Source: Fusobacterium sp.
Lineage (GTDB): Bacteria; Fusobacteriota; Fusobacteriia; Fusobacteriales; Fusobacteriaceae
Reading direction: 5' to 3'
Assembly: GCA_020024855.1 (NCBI GenBank)
Contig: JAHHTB010000008.1
Coordinates: 1 to 23,403 of the forward strand
Length of the DNA: 23,403 nt
The position numbers and the translations under genes were made by a program. Of the stretch, positions 5,697 to 13,812 are shown in pieces; position 1 is the stretch's first letter; each line of letters begins with the position of its first letter. The notes beneath the pieces are model-generated. The model was not told the DNA's origin. It was given only the letters and a program-made list of their open reading frames with translations, and did not search any database.

Positions 5697-7139
5697 ATGG
5701 CGAAAATGGAAACTTTAGTTACTTTTGGTATATATTTAATATTTTTAATGGGTGTAGGAGTTTATTTTTATAAAAAGACGACAAGTTCAGAGGATTATAT
5801 AATCGGTGGAAGAGGATTAGGTTCTTGGGTTACAGCACTTTCAGCACAGGCTAGTGATATGAGTGGTTGGCTTCTTATGGGACTTCCAGGAGCTGTATAC
5901 CTTTCAGGAATGAGTCAAATTTGGGTAATTTTAGGATTAGCTCTTGGAACATATTTAAACTGGAGATTTGTTGCAGAAAAATTAAGAGTGCAAACAGAAG
6001 AAACTGATACAATGACTATTCCTAATTTCTTAAGTAAAAAATTAGGTGATGAAAAAGGATATATAAGAATATTTTCTGCTATGGTAATACTTTTCTTTTT
6101 TACAATATATTCAGCTTCAGGGCTTGTTGCAGCAGGAAAATTATTTGAAAGTATTTTAGGAATAGATTATAAAATTGCTGTATTAATTGGTGGATTCACT
6201 ATTATTTTCTATACATTTATGGGTGGATACCTTGCTTGTTGTTGGACAGACTTTTTCCAAGGTGGAATAATGTTTTTTGCAATAATAGTAGTGCCAACTG
6301 TTGCATATTTTCATGGTGGTGGAATTGACGGAATAGAAATAGCTATGCAAACAAGAAATATTTCTCTTAGAATATTTAATGGTGGTGGAACAGCAGAAAT
6401 ACTTGCAATGATTTCATCAATTGCATGGGGATTAGGATACTTTGGACAGCCTCATATTTTAATTAGATTTATGAGTGTTAAATCTATAAAAGAGTTAGTA
6501 AAAGCAAGACGTATAGCTATGATATGGGTTGTAATTTCATTAATAGGAGCTATTGCAGTAGGAATAACAGGAATTGCAGTATTTACTTCTGTAAGCGAAT
6601 TAAATGGAGATTCTGAAAAAATATTTATATATCTTATAGCAAAATTATTTAATCCTTGGGTTGGTGGAGTTCTTCTTGCTGCTATCCTTTCAGCAATAAT
6701 GTCAACAATAGACTCTCAACTTTTAGTATCATCTTCAACACTAACAGAAGATTTTTATAGATATATAAAAAAAGATGCAAGTGAAAAAGAAAAAATTTGG
6801 ACAGGAAGAATAGGGATAATAATAATTTCAGTTGTAGCTTATACTTTAGCTTTAAATCCAAGTGCTAAAGTCTTATCAATGGTTGCTTATGCTTGGGCAG
6901 GATTTGGAGGAGTATTTGGTCCAGCAGTTCTTATGACTTTATATTCTAGAAAGCTTCATTGGAAAAGTGTTTTTACAGGAATGATAGCTGGAACAATTAC
7001 AATCATTTTATGGAAACATTTAGGATATGGAGAATATTTATATGAGATAATTCCAGCATTTATTTTTAATGGAGCAGTAATATATATAGCTGAAAAATCA
7101 TTTTTCGGAATTACAGAAAAAAATCTTGTAAAAAATTAA
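5697..7139 (+). CDS. putP: Sodium/proline symporter
   Basis: This 480-residue member of the sodium:solute symporter (SSS) family imports proline with Na+ across the inner membrane. The N-terminal stretch DMSGWLLMGLPGAVYLSG (54-71) is almost the same as in E. coli PutP, where Asp55, Ser57 and neighbours serve Na+ and proline. Further on are TFMGGYLACCWTDFFQGG, GYFGQPHILIRFMSV and ILSAIMSTIDSQLLVSSS, all PutP-type. About 13 hydrophobic segments and normal length support a complete gene. AGGAGG lies 9 nt before the ATG. It is a single gene followed by a strong terminator, and it sits behind the leader peptide and terminator at 5332-5556, which probably sets its expression. Confidence 0.92.
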   Translation: MAKMETLVTFGIYLIFLMGVGVYFYKKTTSSEDYIIGGRGLGSWVTALSAQASDMSGWLLMGLPGAVYLSGMSQIWVILGLALGTYLNWRFVAEKLRVQTEETDTMTIPNFLSKKLGDEKGYIRIFSAMVILFFFTIYSASGLVAAGKLFESILGIDYKIAVLIGGFTIIFYTFMGGYLACCWTDFFQGGIMFFAIIVVPTVAYFHGGGIDGIEIAMQTRNISLRIFNGGGTAEILAMISSIAWGLGYFGQPHILIRFMSVKSIKELVKARRIAMIWVVISLIGAIAVGITGIAVFTSVSELNGDSEKIFIYLIAKLFNPWVGGVLLAAILSAIMSTIDSQLLVSSSTLTEDFYRYIKKDASEKEKIWTGRIGIIIISVVAYTLALNPSAKVLSMVAYAWAGFGGVFGPAVLMTLYSRKLHWKSVFTGMIAGTITIILWKHLGYGEYLYEIIPAFIFNGAVIYIAEKSFFGITEKNLVKN

Positions 7140-7145
7140 TATAAG

Positions 7146-7179
7146 AAAGAGCTATTATAATTTTATAATAGCTCTTTTT
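7146..7179 (+). terminator. Terminator after putP
   Basis: An AAAGAGCTATTATAA/TTATAATAGCTCTTT inverted repeat of about 14 bp with a tiny loop and a T-run, 7 nt after the putP stop. Confidence 0.9.
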
Positions 7180-7282
7180 ATGTACAAATAAAATGAACAA
7201 AAAAAGAAAAAAATTTATAAAAAAAATAATATGAACATATAAAAAATTACTTTGAAGAATAGATGATTATTAAAAAATATTA

Positions 7283-7293
7283 TATAATATAAT
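7283..7293 (+). promoter_or_regulatory. -10 elements upstream of murE
   Basis: Two overlapping TATAAT hexamers (7283-7288 and 7288-7293). No convincing -35 is seen at 17 nt. Transcription would start near 7295-7300, after the first ATG of the frame (7292). This argues for translation from the ATG at 7331. Confidence 0.45.
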
Positions 7294-7330
7294 GTTAGAA
7301 GAATATCGAAACAAGGAGAACAAGATAAAA

Positions 7331-8785
7331 ATGGAAATACAAAAAATTTTAAATGGAATAAAATATGAAATACTTCAAGAAATAAAAGAAAATATTTTGG
7401 CTAAGAATATGGAATATGATTCAAGAAAAATAGGACAAGGAGATATATTTTTAGCACTTAAAGGGCATACAGTTGATGGTCATGAATTTATAGAAAAAGC
7501 AGTAGAAAAAGGTGCTGAAACAATATTTGTATCAAGAAAAGATATTTCTTTTATAGAAGGGATAAACTATTATTACATAGAAAATTTAAATGAAGATATG
7601 GGAAAAATAGCTTCTAACTTTTATGGTTATCCACAAAATAATATAAAAATTATAGGTGTTACAGGAACAAATGGAAAAACAACAACAACATATATTTTAG
7701 AATCTTTGTTAGGAGAAGAAAAAACAGCAAGATTAGGAACAGTTGAATATAAAATAGGAGATGAAATAATTCCAGCACCAAACACTACACCTATGGCTCT
7801 TGATATTGTAAAAATGTGTAAGAAAGCTATTGATAAAAAATTAGAATACTTAGTAATGGAAATAAGTTCTCATGGACTTGAACTTGGCAGAGTAAATATG
7901 CTTAATTTAGATGTTGCTATATTTACAAACTTAACAAATGACCATATGGATTTTCATAAAAATATAGAAAACTATTTTAATGCAAAGAAAAAAATATATT
8001 CACTTTTAAAAGATAAAAGAAATTCTGTAATAAATATAGATGATGAGTATGGTAAAAAATATTTAGAGTATACAAGTGGGATTTCTTATGGACTTAATAA
8101 AGGAGATATTACAGGAAAATTAGAAGAAATATCAAGACATGGACAAAAGGTTGAACTAAAAATATTTGAAAATAGATACAAAATAAATCTTAAATTATTA
8201 GGAAAATTTAATCTCTACAATTTATTAGGAGCAATAGGTGCAGTTAAATGTATTGGAATGAAAGATGAAGAAATTATTTCTAAAATAGAAAATATTCATG
8301 GAGCACCAGGAAGATTTGAGCCAGTAAAAGTAGAAGCAAATTTTACAGTTGTAGTTGATTATGCCCACACTCCAGATGCACTTGAAAATATTTTAAAAAG
8401 TGTAGATGAATTAAGAACAGGTAGAATAATTTCTGTTTTTGGTTGTGGTGGAGATAGAGATAGAACTAAAAGACCTGTTATGGGAGAAATAGCAGAAAGA
8501 TACAGTGATCTTGCAATAGTAACTTCTGATAATCCAAGAACAGAAGATCCACAAGAAATAATAGATGAAATAGTAAAAGGATTGAAAAAAAATAATCATA
8601 TTGTTGAAATTGATAGAGCTAAAGCAATAGAGATAGCTGTGCAAAATGCAAAAAAAGATGATATAATAGTGATAGCTGGAAAAGGTCATGAAACTTACCA
8701 AATTATTGGAAGGGAAAAAAGACATTTTGATGATAGAGAGGCTGTTCAATCAGCTTTGGCTAATTTAGTTTTAAAGGGAGAATAA
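7331..8785 (+). CDS. murE: UDP-N-acetylmuramyl-tripeptide synthetase (MurE)
   Basis: This 484-residue Mur ligase adds the third amino acid to UDP-MurNAc-L-Ala-D-Glu in the cytoplasm. It shows the N-terminal MurE domain with DSRKIGQGDIFLALKG, the ATP loop GTNGKTTT (112-119), NLTNDHMDFH, the Lys-rich AKKKIYSLL holding the expected carbamylated Lys, APGRFEPV, VVDYAHTPDALEN, and DNPRTEDP (400-407). DNPR is the signature of enzymes that add meso-diaminopimelate, or lanthionine in Fusobacterium nucleatum, rather than lysine. The start at 7331 follows AAGGAG (7313-7318). The earlier ATG at 7292 overlaps the promoter. kdsA starts 1 nt after the stop, so both envelope genes are one unit. Confidence 0.95.
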   Translation: MEIQKILNGIKYEILQEIKENILAKNMEYDSRKIGQGDIFLALKGHTVDGHEFIEKAVEKGAETIFVSRKDISFIEGINYYYIENLNEDMGKIASNFYGYPQNNIKIIGVTGTNGKTTTTYILESLLGEEKTARLGTVEYKIGDEIIPAPNTTPMALDIVKMCKKAIDKKLEYLVMEISSHGLELGRVNMLNLDVAIFTNLTNDHMDFHKNIENYFNAKKKIYSLLKDKRNSVINIDDEYGKKYLEYTSGISYGLNKGDITGKLEEISRHGQKVELKIFENRYKINLKLLGKFNLYNLLGAIGAVKCIGMKDEEIISKIENIHGAPGRFEPVKVEANFTVVVDYAHTPDALENILKSVDELRTGRIISVFGCGGDRDRTKRPVMGEIAERYSDLAIVTSDNPRTEDPQEIIDEIVKGLKKNNHIVEIDRAKAIEIAVQNAKKDDIIVIAGKGHETYQIIGREKRHFDDREAVQSALANLVLKGE

Positions 8786-8786
8786 T

Positions 8787-9629
8787 ATGATAGAAAATTT
8801 ACAAATGACAAAAGAAGTAAAGGTTGGAAATTTTACTATTGGGGGAAATAAAAGATTTGCTCTTATAGCTGGTCCTTGTGCAATTGAAAGTGAAGAGATG
8901 TCTGTAATGGTAGCAAAAAAAATTAAAGAGATTTGTGATAAATTAGGAATAAATTATATTTTTAAATCTTCTTTTGATAAAGCTAATAGATCTTCAATCC
9001 ATTCATTTAGAGGTGTAGGAATGGAAGAGGGACTTAGAATTTTAAAAAAAGTTAAAGATGAAGTAGGAGTTCCTGTAATAACAGATGTACATGAACCATG
9101 GCAATGTGAAAAAGTTGCAGAAGTTGTAGATATGCTTCAAATTCCTGCTTTTCTTTGCAGACAAACAGATCTTATAATTGCAGCAGGAAAAACAGGACTT
9201 CCTGTAAATGTAAAAAAAGGACAATTTCTTGCTCCTTGGGATATGAAAAATGTTGTAACAAAAATGCAAGAGATAGGAAATGAAGGAGTTCTTCTTTGCG
9301 AAAGAGGAAATGTTTTTGGATATAATAACTTTATAGTTGATATGAGAGGGCTTTTAGAAATGAGAAAATTTGGAGCCCCTGTTGTATTTGATGCAACTCA
9401 TTCAGTACAAATTCCAGGTGGACTTTCAAGTTGTTCTGGTGGAGAAAGAAAATATGTATTCCCTCTTATGAAAGCAGCACTTTCAATAGGAGTTGATGCA
9501 ATATTTGCAGAGGTTCATCCAGATCCAGATAAAGCTCCATGTGATGGTCCAAATATGTTATATCTTGAAGATCTTGAAGATGTACTTTTAACAGCAATTA
9601 AACTTGATAACATAGCAAAGGGATTATAA
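8787..9629 (+). CDS. kdsA: 3-deoxy-D-manno-octulosonate 8-phosphate synthase
   Basis: This 280-residue enzyme condenses phosphoenolpyruvate with arabinose 5-phosphate to make Kdo-8-P for LPS. Motifs seen are AGPCAIES (29-36), FKSSFDKANRSSIHSFRG, IQIPAFLCRQTDLI, VKKGQFLAPWDMKN, FDATHSVQIPGG and EVHPDPDKAPCDGPN. Cys31 in AGPCAIES marks the metal-dependent class, as in Aquifex aeolicus; E. coli KdsA has Asn there. Its presence implies an outer membrane with LPS. AAAGGGAG inside the end of murE serves as ribosome binding site, and the 1-nt gap suggests translational coupling. The kdsD/kdsC/kdsB genes are not nearby. Confidence 0.96.
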   Translation: MIENLQMTKEVKVGNFTIGGNKRFALIAGPCAIESEEMSVMVAKKIKEICDKLGINYIFKSSFDKANRSSIHSFRGVGMEEGLRILKKVKDEVGVPVITDVHEPWQCEKVAEVVDMLQIPAFLCRQTDLIIAAGKTGLPVNVKKGQFLAPWDMKNVVTKMQEIGNEGVLLCERGNVFGYNNFIVDMRGLLEMRKFGAPVVFDATHSVQIPGGLSSCSGGERKYVFPLMKAALSIGVDAIFAEVHPDPDKAPCDGPNMLYLEDLEDVLLTAIKLDNIAKGL

Positions 9630-9666
9630 AATAAAATTTAATATTTATATCTTCTAAGAAAAAATA

Positions 9667-9675
9667 TGATATAAT
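9667..9675 (+). promoter_or_regulatory. Extended -10 promoter of the DUF2147 gene
   Basis: TGATATAAT (9667-9675) is a perfect extended -10, about 38 nt before the start codon. No strong -35 is seen. Confidence 0.55.
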
Positions 9676-9712
9676 AAAACATATGTCATTTTATTTTTAA
9701 GGAGGACTCATT

Positions 9713-10171
9713 TTGAAAAAAATAGCATTAATATTTTTATTAACTTCATCATTTACTTTTGCAGGACCAGAAAAAGTGGTTGGTAAATGGATAACAGAAA
9801 AAGCTGATAATGGTAATCAAGTGATAGTAGAAATATATGAAACATCAGATAAAAAATATAATGGAAAAATAGTAGAATTAACAATGCCAGTTTATACTGA
9901 AGGTGAATTTGTTGGAAAAGAAAAAATGGATTTAGAAAATCCAGATAAAAATTTAAGAAATCGTACTTTAAGAGGTATAGATTTTGTGAGTGGATTTGAT
10001 TATTCTGAAAAAGAAGATAAATTTGAAAATGGAAAAATTTATAATCCTACTAATGGAAAAATATACAATAGTTATATGAAACTTCAAGCTGATGGAAAAC
10101 TTTTAGTTAAAGGTTCTATTGATAAAAAAGGACTTATAGGTAAAAAACAAATTTGGACAAAATACGAATAA
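9713..10171 (+). CDS. Secreted DUF2147 family protein
   Basis: This is a 152-residue exported protein. Residues 1-17 (MKKIALIFLLTSSFTFA) are a type I signal peptide with likely cleavage after Ala17. The mature part has the DUF2147 layout: VVGKWITEKADNG near the start, a strand-rich middle with YNGKIVEL, and a C-terminal half with NGKIYNPTNGKIYNSYMKL. The family is secreted or periplasmic and of unknown function. The start codon is TTG at 9713, supported by GGAGG 7 nt upstream and by the signal peptide that begins exactly there. The gene has its own promoter and terminator. Confidence 0.8.
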   Translation: MKKIALIFLLTSSFTFAGPEKVVGKWITEKADNGNQVIVEIYETSDKKYNGKIVELTMPVYTEGEFVGKEKMDLENPDKNLRNRTLRGIDFVSGFDYSEKEDKFENGKIYNPTNGKIYNSYMKLQADGKLLVKGSIDKKGLIGKKQIWTKYE

Positions 10172-10180
10172 TTGAATTTT

Positions 10181-10226
10181 AGCCAAAAATACAGAAGATA
10201 AAACTGTATTTTTGGCTTTTATTTTT
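10181..10226 (+). terminator. Terminator after the DUF2147 gene
   Basis: A perfect 14-bp stem AGCCAAAAATACAG/CTGTATTTTTGGCT with a 9-nt loop and a T-rich tail, 9 nt after the stop codon. Confidence 0.92.
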
Positions 10227-10279
10227 CAAGATTCTTTATTTTTTTAGTAAAAAATAAAAGGTGAAAAAATTTTATTTTA

Positions 10280-10288
10280 TGATATAAT
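10280..10288 (+). promoter_or_regulatory. Extended -10 promoter of the ZIP transporter gene
   Basis: TGATATAAT (10280-10288), the same extended -10 as upstream of the DUF2147 gene, about 40 nt before the ATG. No metal-regulator box is evident. Confidence 0.5.
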
Positions 10289-10329
10289 AATGAAAGAATA
10301 ATTTTAGAAAAAAAGAAAAGGAGAATAAA

Positions 10330-11118
10330 ATGGAAACTGGAAATATTTTAACAGCATTTACCTTAACTTTATTTGCAGGACTTGCTATGGGAATAGGTAG
10401 TATTTTTTCATTCATGGGTAAGAAAACTAACCATAAATTTCTTGCATCTTCATTAGGATTTGCTTGTGGAGTTATGATATATGTAGCATTTATAGAAATT
10501 TTTCCTGAAGCAAGAGAAAGTTTAGTAGAAAGTTTTGGAGAAGAAAAAGGTTTATGGATTACAGTACTTTCATTTTTTTCTGGAATGATTTTTATGATTT
10601 TTACAGAAAAATTTTGTTTAGGTAATCACGAAAAAGAGGAAAAAGATTGTTGCCATTGTTGTAATAACAACTCTCTTTATAGAATGGGAGTTATGACAGC
10701 TATTGCAATAGCAATTCATAATTTTCCAGAAGGTATAGCAATTTTTACTTCTGTTTTAAAAGATACGACTTTAGGTTTCTCAGTAGCTTTAGCAATAGCA
10801 ATTCACAATATAGCTGTTGGTATAGCTATTTCAGCACCAATATATTATGCAACAGGAAATAGATTAAGAGCATTTTCTTTTGCAATTCTTTCAGGTCTTT
10901 TAGAGCCAATAGGTGCTATTTTTGGTTATATACTTTTAAGAAACTATATGAGTGAAACATTTTTTGGTATACTTTTAGCAATAGTATCAGGAATAATGAT
11001 TTATATTGCTTTAGATGAACTCTTACCATCAGCACAAAAGGATGGAGAACATCATATGGCAACTTATAGTATGATTTTAGGAATGGGAGTTATGGCTATA
11101 AGTCTTATAATTATTTAA
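10330..11118 (+). CDS. ZIP family divalent metal transporter (ZupT-like)
   Basis: This 262-residue inner-membrane protein with about eight membrane segments belongs to the ZIP family, which imports zinc, iron or other divalent metals. The fourth-segment metal motif HNFPEG is intact (130-135). The fifth-segment motif, HNIPEG in ZupT, reads HNIAVG (159-164), so the metal-binding Glu is replaced by Val163. The loop between segments 3 and 4 carries a Cys/His cluster, CCHCC (107-111), with Cys96 and His100 nearby, possibly a metal-sensing loop. GGAG lies 8 nt before the ATG. The PLP enzyme gene follows after 23 nt and may be co-transcribed. The substrate is uncertain. Confidence 0.85.
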   Translation: METGNILTAFTLTLFAGLAMGIGSIFSFMGKKTNHKFLASSLGFACGVMIYVAFIEIFPEARESLVESFGEEKGLWITVLSFFSGMIFMIFTEKFCLGNHEKEEKDCCHCCNNNSLYRMGVMTAIAIAIHNFPEGIAIFTSVLKDTTLGFSVALAIAIHNIAVGIAISAPIYYATGNRLRAFSFAILSGLLEPIGAIFGYILLRNYMSETFFGILLAIVSGIMIYIALDELLPSAQKDGEHHMATYSMILGMGVMAISLIII

Positions 11119-11141
11119 AAAATTTTTTTGGAGGTATAAAA

Positions 11142-12125
11142 ATGATAGCTAAAAAACTTAAACTTGGAAATTTTCCAACTAAAATAGAAAGATTGGAAAA
11201 ACTTTCAACAATGCTTAAGGAACATATATTTATAAAAAGAGATGATCAAACAGGAACAGAAATTTCTGGAAATAAGATCAGAAAGTTAGAATACTCAATA
11301 AGTGAAGCAATAAATAATGATTGTGACACTCTTATTACTTGTGGTGGAATTCAATCTAATCATGCAAGAGCAACAGCTGCTGCAGGAATAAAATTAGGAT
11401 TAAAATCTATTTTGGTTTTAAAATCAGATGATAAGCCAGAAGTAGAAGGAAACTATCTTCTTGATAGAATAATGGGAGCAGATGTTAGAATTATTTCTAG
11501 TGAAGATTATAAAAATAGAAGACAAGAGATAATGGAAGAGATAGTAGAGGAATTAAAAGAAAAAGGAAGAAAGGGATACATAATTCCTGAAGGAGCTTCA
11601 AACGGAATAGGAACTTTTGGGTATGTTAATTGTTTCAATGAAATTTTAGAACAAGAAAAGGAATTAGGAATTACATTTGATACAATTGTTGCAACAGTTG
11701 GTTCAGGTGGAACATTTGCAGGGCTTTATCTTGGAAATAAAATAACAGGAAGTAATAAAAAAATTGTAGGAATAAATATAACTGATACTGCTGAAATTTT
11801 TAAAAATAGAGTTTGTTCTATATTAGAAGAAGCAAAAACTTATATTCCTCATAAAGATTTTGAAATTACAAAAGAGGATATGTTTATTATAGATGGTTAT
11901 GTTGGAGATGGGTATGCTTTAAGTAGAACAGAAGAGCTTGAATTTATTTGTGATTTTGCTGAAGCAGAAGGAATAATTTTAGACCCTGTTTATACAGGAA
12001 AAGCTATGAAAGGTTTATACTCAGAACTTAAAAAAGGAACTTTTTCTGATTCTAATAATATTTTATTTATTCATACAGGTGGACTTTTTGGATTATTTTC
12101 TAAAAAAGATCAATTTGGATTTTAA
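11142..12125 (+). CDS. D-cysteine desulfhydrase / ACC deaminase family PLP enzyme
   Basis: This 327-residue fold-type II PLP enzyme resembles D-cysteine desulfhydrase (DcyD, YedO), which converts D-cysteine to pyruvate, ammonia and hydrogen sulfide. It shows FIKRDDQTG near the N-terminus, the PLP lysine in SGNKIRKLEY (Lys45), GGIQSNHARATAAAG with the catalytic-site Ser/Asn/His, the phosphate-binding GSGGT loop, and DPVYTGKA near the C-terminus. ACC deaminase and DcyD share these motifs, so the substrate is not certain. H2S formation would suit an amino-acid-fermenting anaerobe. GGAGG precedes the ATG. It follows the ZIP gene by 23 nt, and a terminator ends the unit. Confidence 0.82.
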   Translation: MIAKKLKLGNFPTKIERLEKLSTMLKEHIFIKRDDQTGTEISGNKIRKLEYSISEAINNDCDTLITCGGIQSNHARATAAAGIKLGLKSILVLKSDDKPEVEGNYLLDRIMGADVRIISSEDYKNRRQEIMEEIVEELKEKGRKGYIIPEGASNGIGTFGYVNCFNEILEQEKELGITFDTIVATVGSGGTFAGLYLGNKITGSNKKIVGINITDTAEIFKNRVCSILEEAKTYIPHKDFEITKEDMFIIDGYVGDGYALSRTEELEFICDFAEAEGIILDPVYTGKAMKGLYSELKKGTFSDSNNILFIHTGGLFGLFSKKDQFGF

Positions 12126-12155
12126 TTAATTTATGAAAAATATAGAATTTTTGAG

Positions 12156-12187
12156 GGCTGTTGCAATTTAGTAACAGTCTTTTTTTT
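12156..12187 (+). terminator. Terminator after the PLP enzyme gene
   Basis: GGCTGTT/AACAGTC, a 7-bp stem with one G-U, a 10-nt loop and an eight-T run (12180-12187). Confidence 0.8.
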
Positions 12188-12189
12188 CT

Positions 12190-12251
12190 AAAAAAAAGAG
12201 ATAAACAATCCTTCCTATTTAAAATTCTCATAATAGGATATCATTTATCTC
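12190..12251 (-). terminator. Terminator of the FAD dehydrogenase gene
   Basis: On the minus strand GAGATAAA (12244-12251) pairs with TTTATCTC (12198-12205), with a second inner helix CCTATT/AATAGG, then eight T (12190-12197). It converges with the plus-strand terminator next to it. Confidence 0.75.
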
Positions 12252-12309
12252 AAAATTATTTTATCAAAAATTTATTTAATTATATGTCAATAGACATACT
12301 CTTTATAAA

Positions 12310-13704
12310 TTAATATCTTGTCAAAATATGCCTAACTGCTAACATTCCCATTACAGCTGCTATATTAAGACCACTTCCATAACCAGAACTATCTCCAGCA
12401 GCATAAAGTCCCTCTATATTTGTCATCATATTTTTATCTATTTCCATTCTTGTACTTCTAAATTTTATTTCTGGGAAGTAAAGTAAAAGATCTGCTGATG
12501 CAAATCCTGGAGTTATTTTATCATGTGCCTCTATAAATTCCATTATATTATCTAAAATCCTTTTTGGACAAGCAAGTGAAATATCTCCAGCAACATAATC
12601 TGTTGTTGTTGGAACTATATTAAGCCTTTCTAATTTTTCATCTGTTGAACGTTTTCCAAGTTTTAAATCTCCATATGACTGAAGAAGAAGTTTTCCACCT
12701 GTAAGCATTGATGAAAGATTTGCAATAGCTGTTGCATATTCAAAAGGTTTATCAAATGGTTTTGTAAATGTTTTAGTACATAAAAGTGCTAAATTTGTAT
12801 TTGTTGATTTCTTATCTTTATAGGCATGTCCATTAGCTAAAATAACATCATCAGCATGTTTTTCTGCTGCAATAAACCCACTTGGATTACTACAGAAAGT
12901 TCTCATCTTATCGTTATATGTTTTTGTGTAATAAATCATTTTTGCTTCATAGAAATTTTCATTTATATCTTTCATTATAATATCTGGAATTTCCACTCTA
13001 ACACCAATGTCTATTGCTCCATTTTGATAATTTACACCATGCTTATGACATAAATCCATAACTTTATGAGCTCCACTTCTTCCCATTCCTAAAACAACAT
13101 TATCTGCATAATATTCTTCCATTTGTCCTTTATAGCTAACTTTTGCCCCTTTAATTTTTCCATCTTCTATAATTAACTCTTCAACTTCTCTTTCAGTTAC
13201 AAAAGTTACATTTTTTTCAATAAGATAATCAACAAGCATAGTATAAAGTTTTCTAGAACCATCTGTTCCAAGATGCATTGTAGGAGTATCAACAAGTTGA
13301 ATTCCATGTTCTATACATCTTCTTTTTATTTCTTCCATTTTTGTATTATATTTTAATCCACTTGGCTCTTCATTGAATCCAAATTTTCTATATACAGAAA
13401 CAACATCTTTTATTGTTTGATTCACAACCTCTTTTCCTGTTATAGTGTGGACATCTCCACCAACCTTATAATCCATATTAAATTTGGAATCTGAAAATGC
13501 TCCTGCTCCACTTACTCCATAAATAATAGCACAAGTAGGACAATTTACACACTTACCTAAAGTTTCTTTTGGACAAACTCTATTCTTAAGCATTCTTCCT
13601 TTATCAATTACAAGAACTTTAAGTTGACTGTTTTTTTCTACTGCTTCATAAGCACCAAATATTCCAGCCTGTCCTCCACCAAGAAAAATTATATCATATT
13701 TCAT
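12310..13704 (-). CDS. FAD-dependent dehydrogenase (COG2509 type)
   Basis: This 464-residue flavoprotein has an N-terminal Rossmann FAD-binding motif (FLGGGQAGIFGAYEA) and a C-terminal FAD-closing motif (GLYAAGDSSGYGSGLNIAAV). A Cys cluster CPKETLGKCVNCPTC (44-58, four Cys) follows the first FAD motif and could hold a metal or Fe-S centre. This layout is that of the uncharacterised COG2509 dehydrogenases; the substrate is unknown. GGAGG precedes the ATG. The gene has its own promoter (13751-13779), a palindrome between promoter and ribosome binding site, and a terminator, so it is probably monocistronic, although the pseudopilin gene lies upstream on the same strand. Confidence 0.8.
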   Translation of the reverse strand: MKYDIIFLGGGQAGIFGAYEAVEKNSQLKVLVIDKGRMLKNRVCPKETLGKCVNCPTCAIIYGVSGAGAFSDSKFNMDYKVGGDVHTITGKEVVNQTIKDVVSVYRKFGFNEEPSGLKYNTKMEEIKRRCIEHGIQLVDTPTMHLGTDGSRKLYTMLVDYLIEKNVTFVTEREVEELIIEDGKIKGAKVSYKGQMEEYYADNVVLGMGRSGAHKVMDLCHKHGVNYQNGAIDIGVRVEIPDIIMKDINENFYEAKMIYYTKTYNDKMRTFCSNPSGFIAAEKHADDVILANGHAYKDKKSTNTNLALLCTKTFTKPFDKPFEYATAIANLSSMLTGGKLLLQSYGDLKLGKRSTDEKLERLNIVPTTTDYVAGDISLACPKRILDNIMEFIEAHDKITPGFASADLLLYFPEIKFRSTRMEIDKNMMTNIEGLYAAGDSSGYGSGLNIAAVMGMLAVRHILTRY

Positions 13705-13717
13705 TAATTTCCTCCAA

Positions 13718-13738
13718 TTTAAAATAGTCTATTTTAAA
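13718..13738. promoter_or_regulatory. Operator-like palindrome before the FAD dehydrogenase
   Basis: TTTAAAATAG-T-CTATTTTAAA is a perfect 10-bp inverted repeat about a single base. It lies just after the predicted transcription start (near 13744) and next to the GGAGG. A repressor bound here would block transcription. Alternatively it forms a weak RNA hairpin near the ribosome binding site. I match it to no named box. Confidence 0.5.
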
Positions 13739-13750
13739 CACCCAAAGAGT

Positions 13751-13779
13751 ATTTTAACACAGATCCTATTTTTTGACAA
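13751..13779 (-). promoter_or_regulatory. Promoter of the FAD dehydrogenase
   Basis: Minus strand TTGTCA (13774-13779), a 17-nt spacer and TAAAAT (13751-13756). Confidence 0.6.
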
Positions 13780-13812
13780 ACTTTATTCTCATCTTAAAAA
13801 TTTATTATATTA

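Noticed and set aside
7292..7330. murE start at the ATG at 7292.
   Set aside because: It overlaps the TATAAT elements and has no ribosome binding site, while AAGGAG precedes the ATG at 7331.
8411..8749. 112-codon open frame on the minus strand inside murE, and other antisense frames inside trmFO, kdsA, trpS, xer-like and the permease.
   Set aside because: They are shadows of well-supported genes, with low-complexity Ile/Phe/Ser/Tyr-rich translations and no ribosome binding sites.
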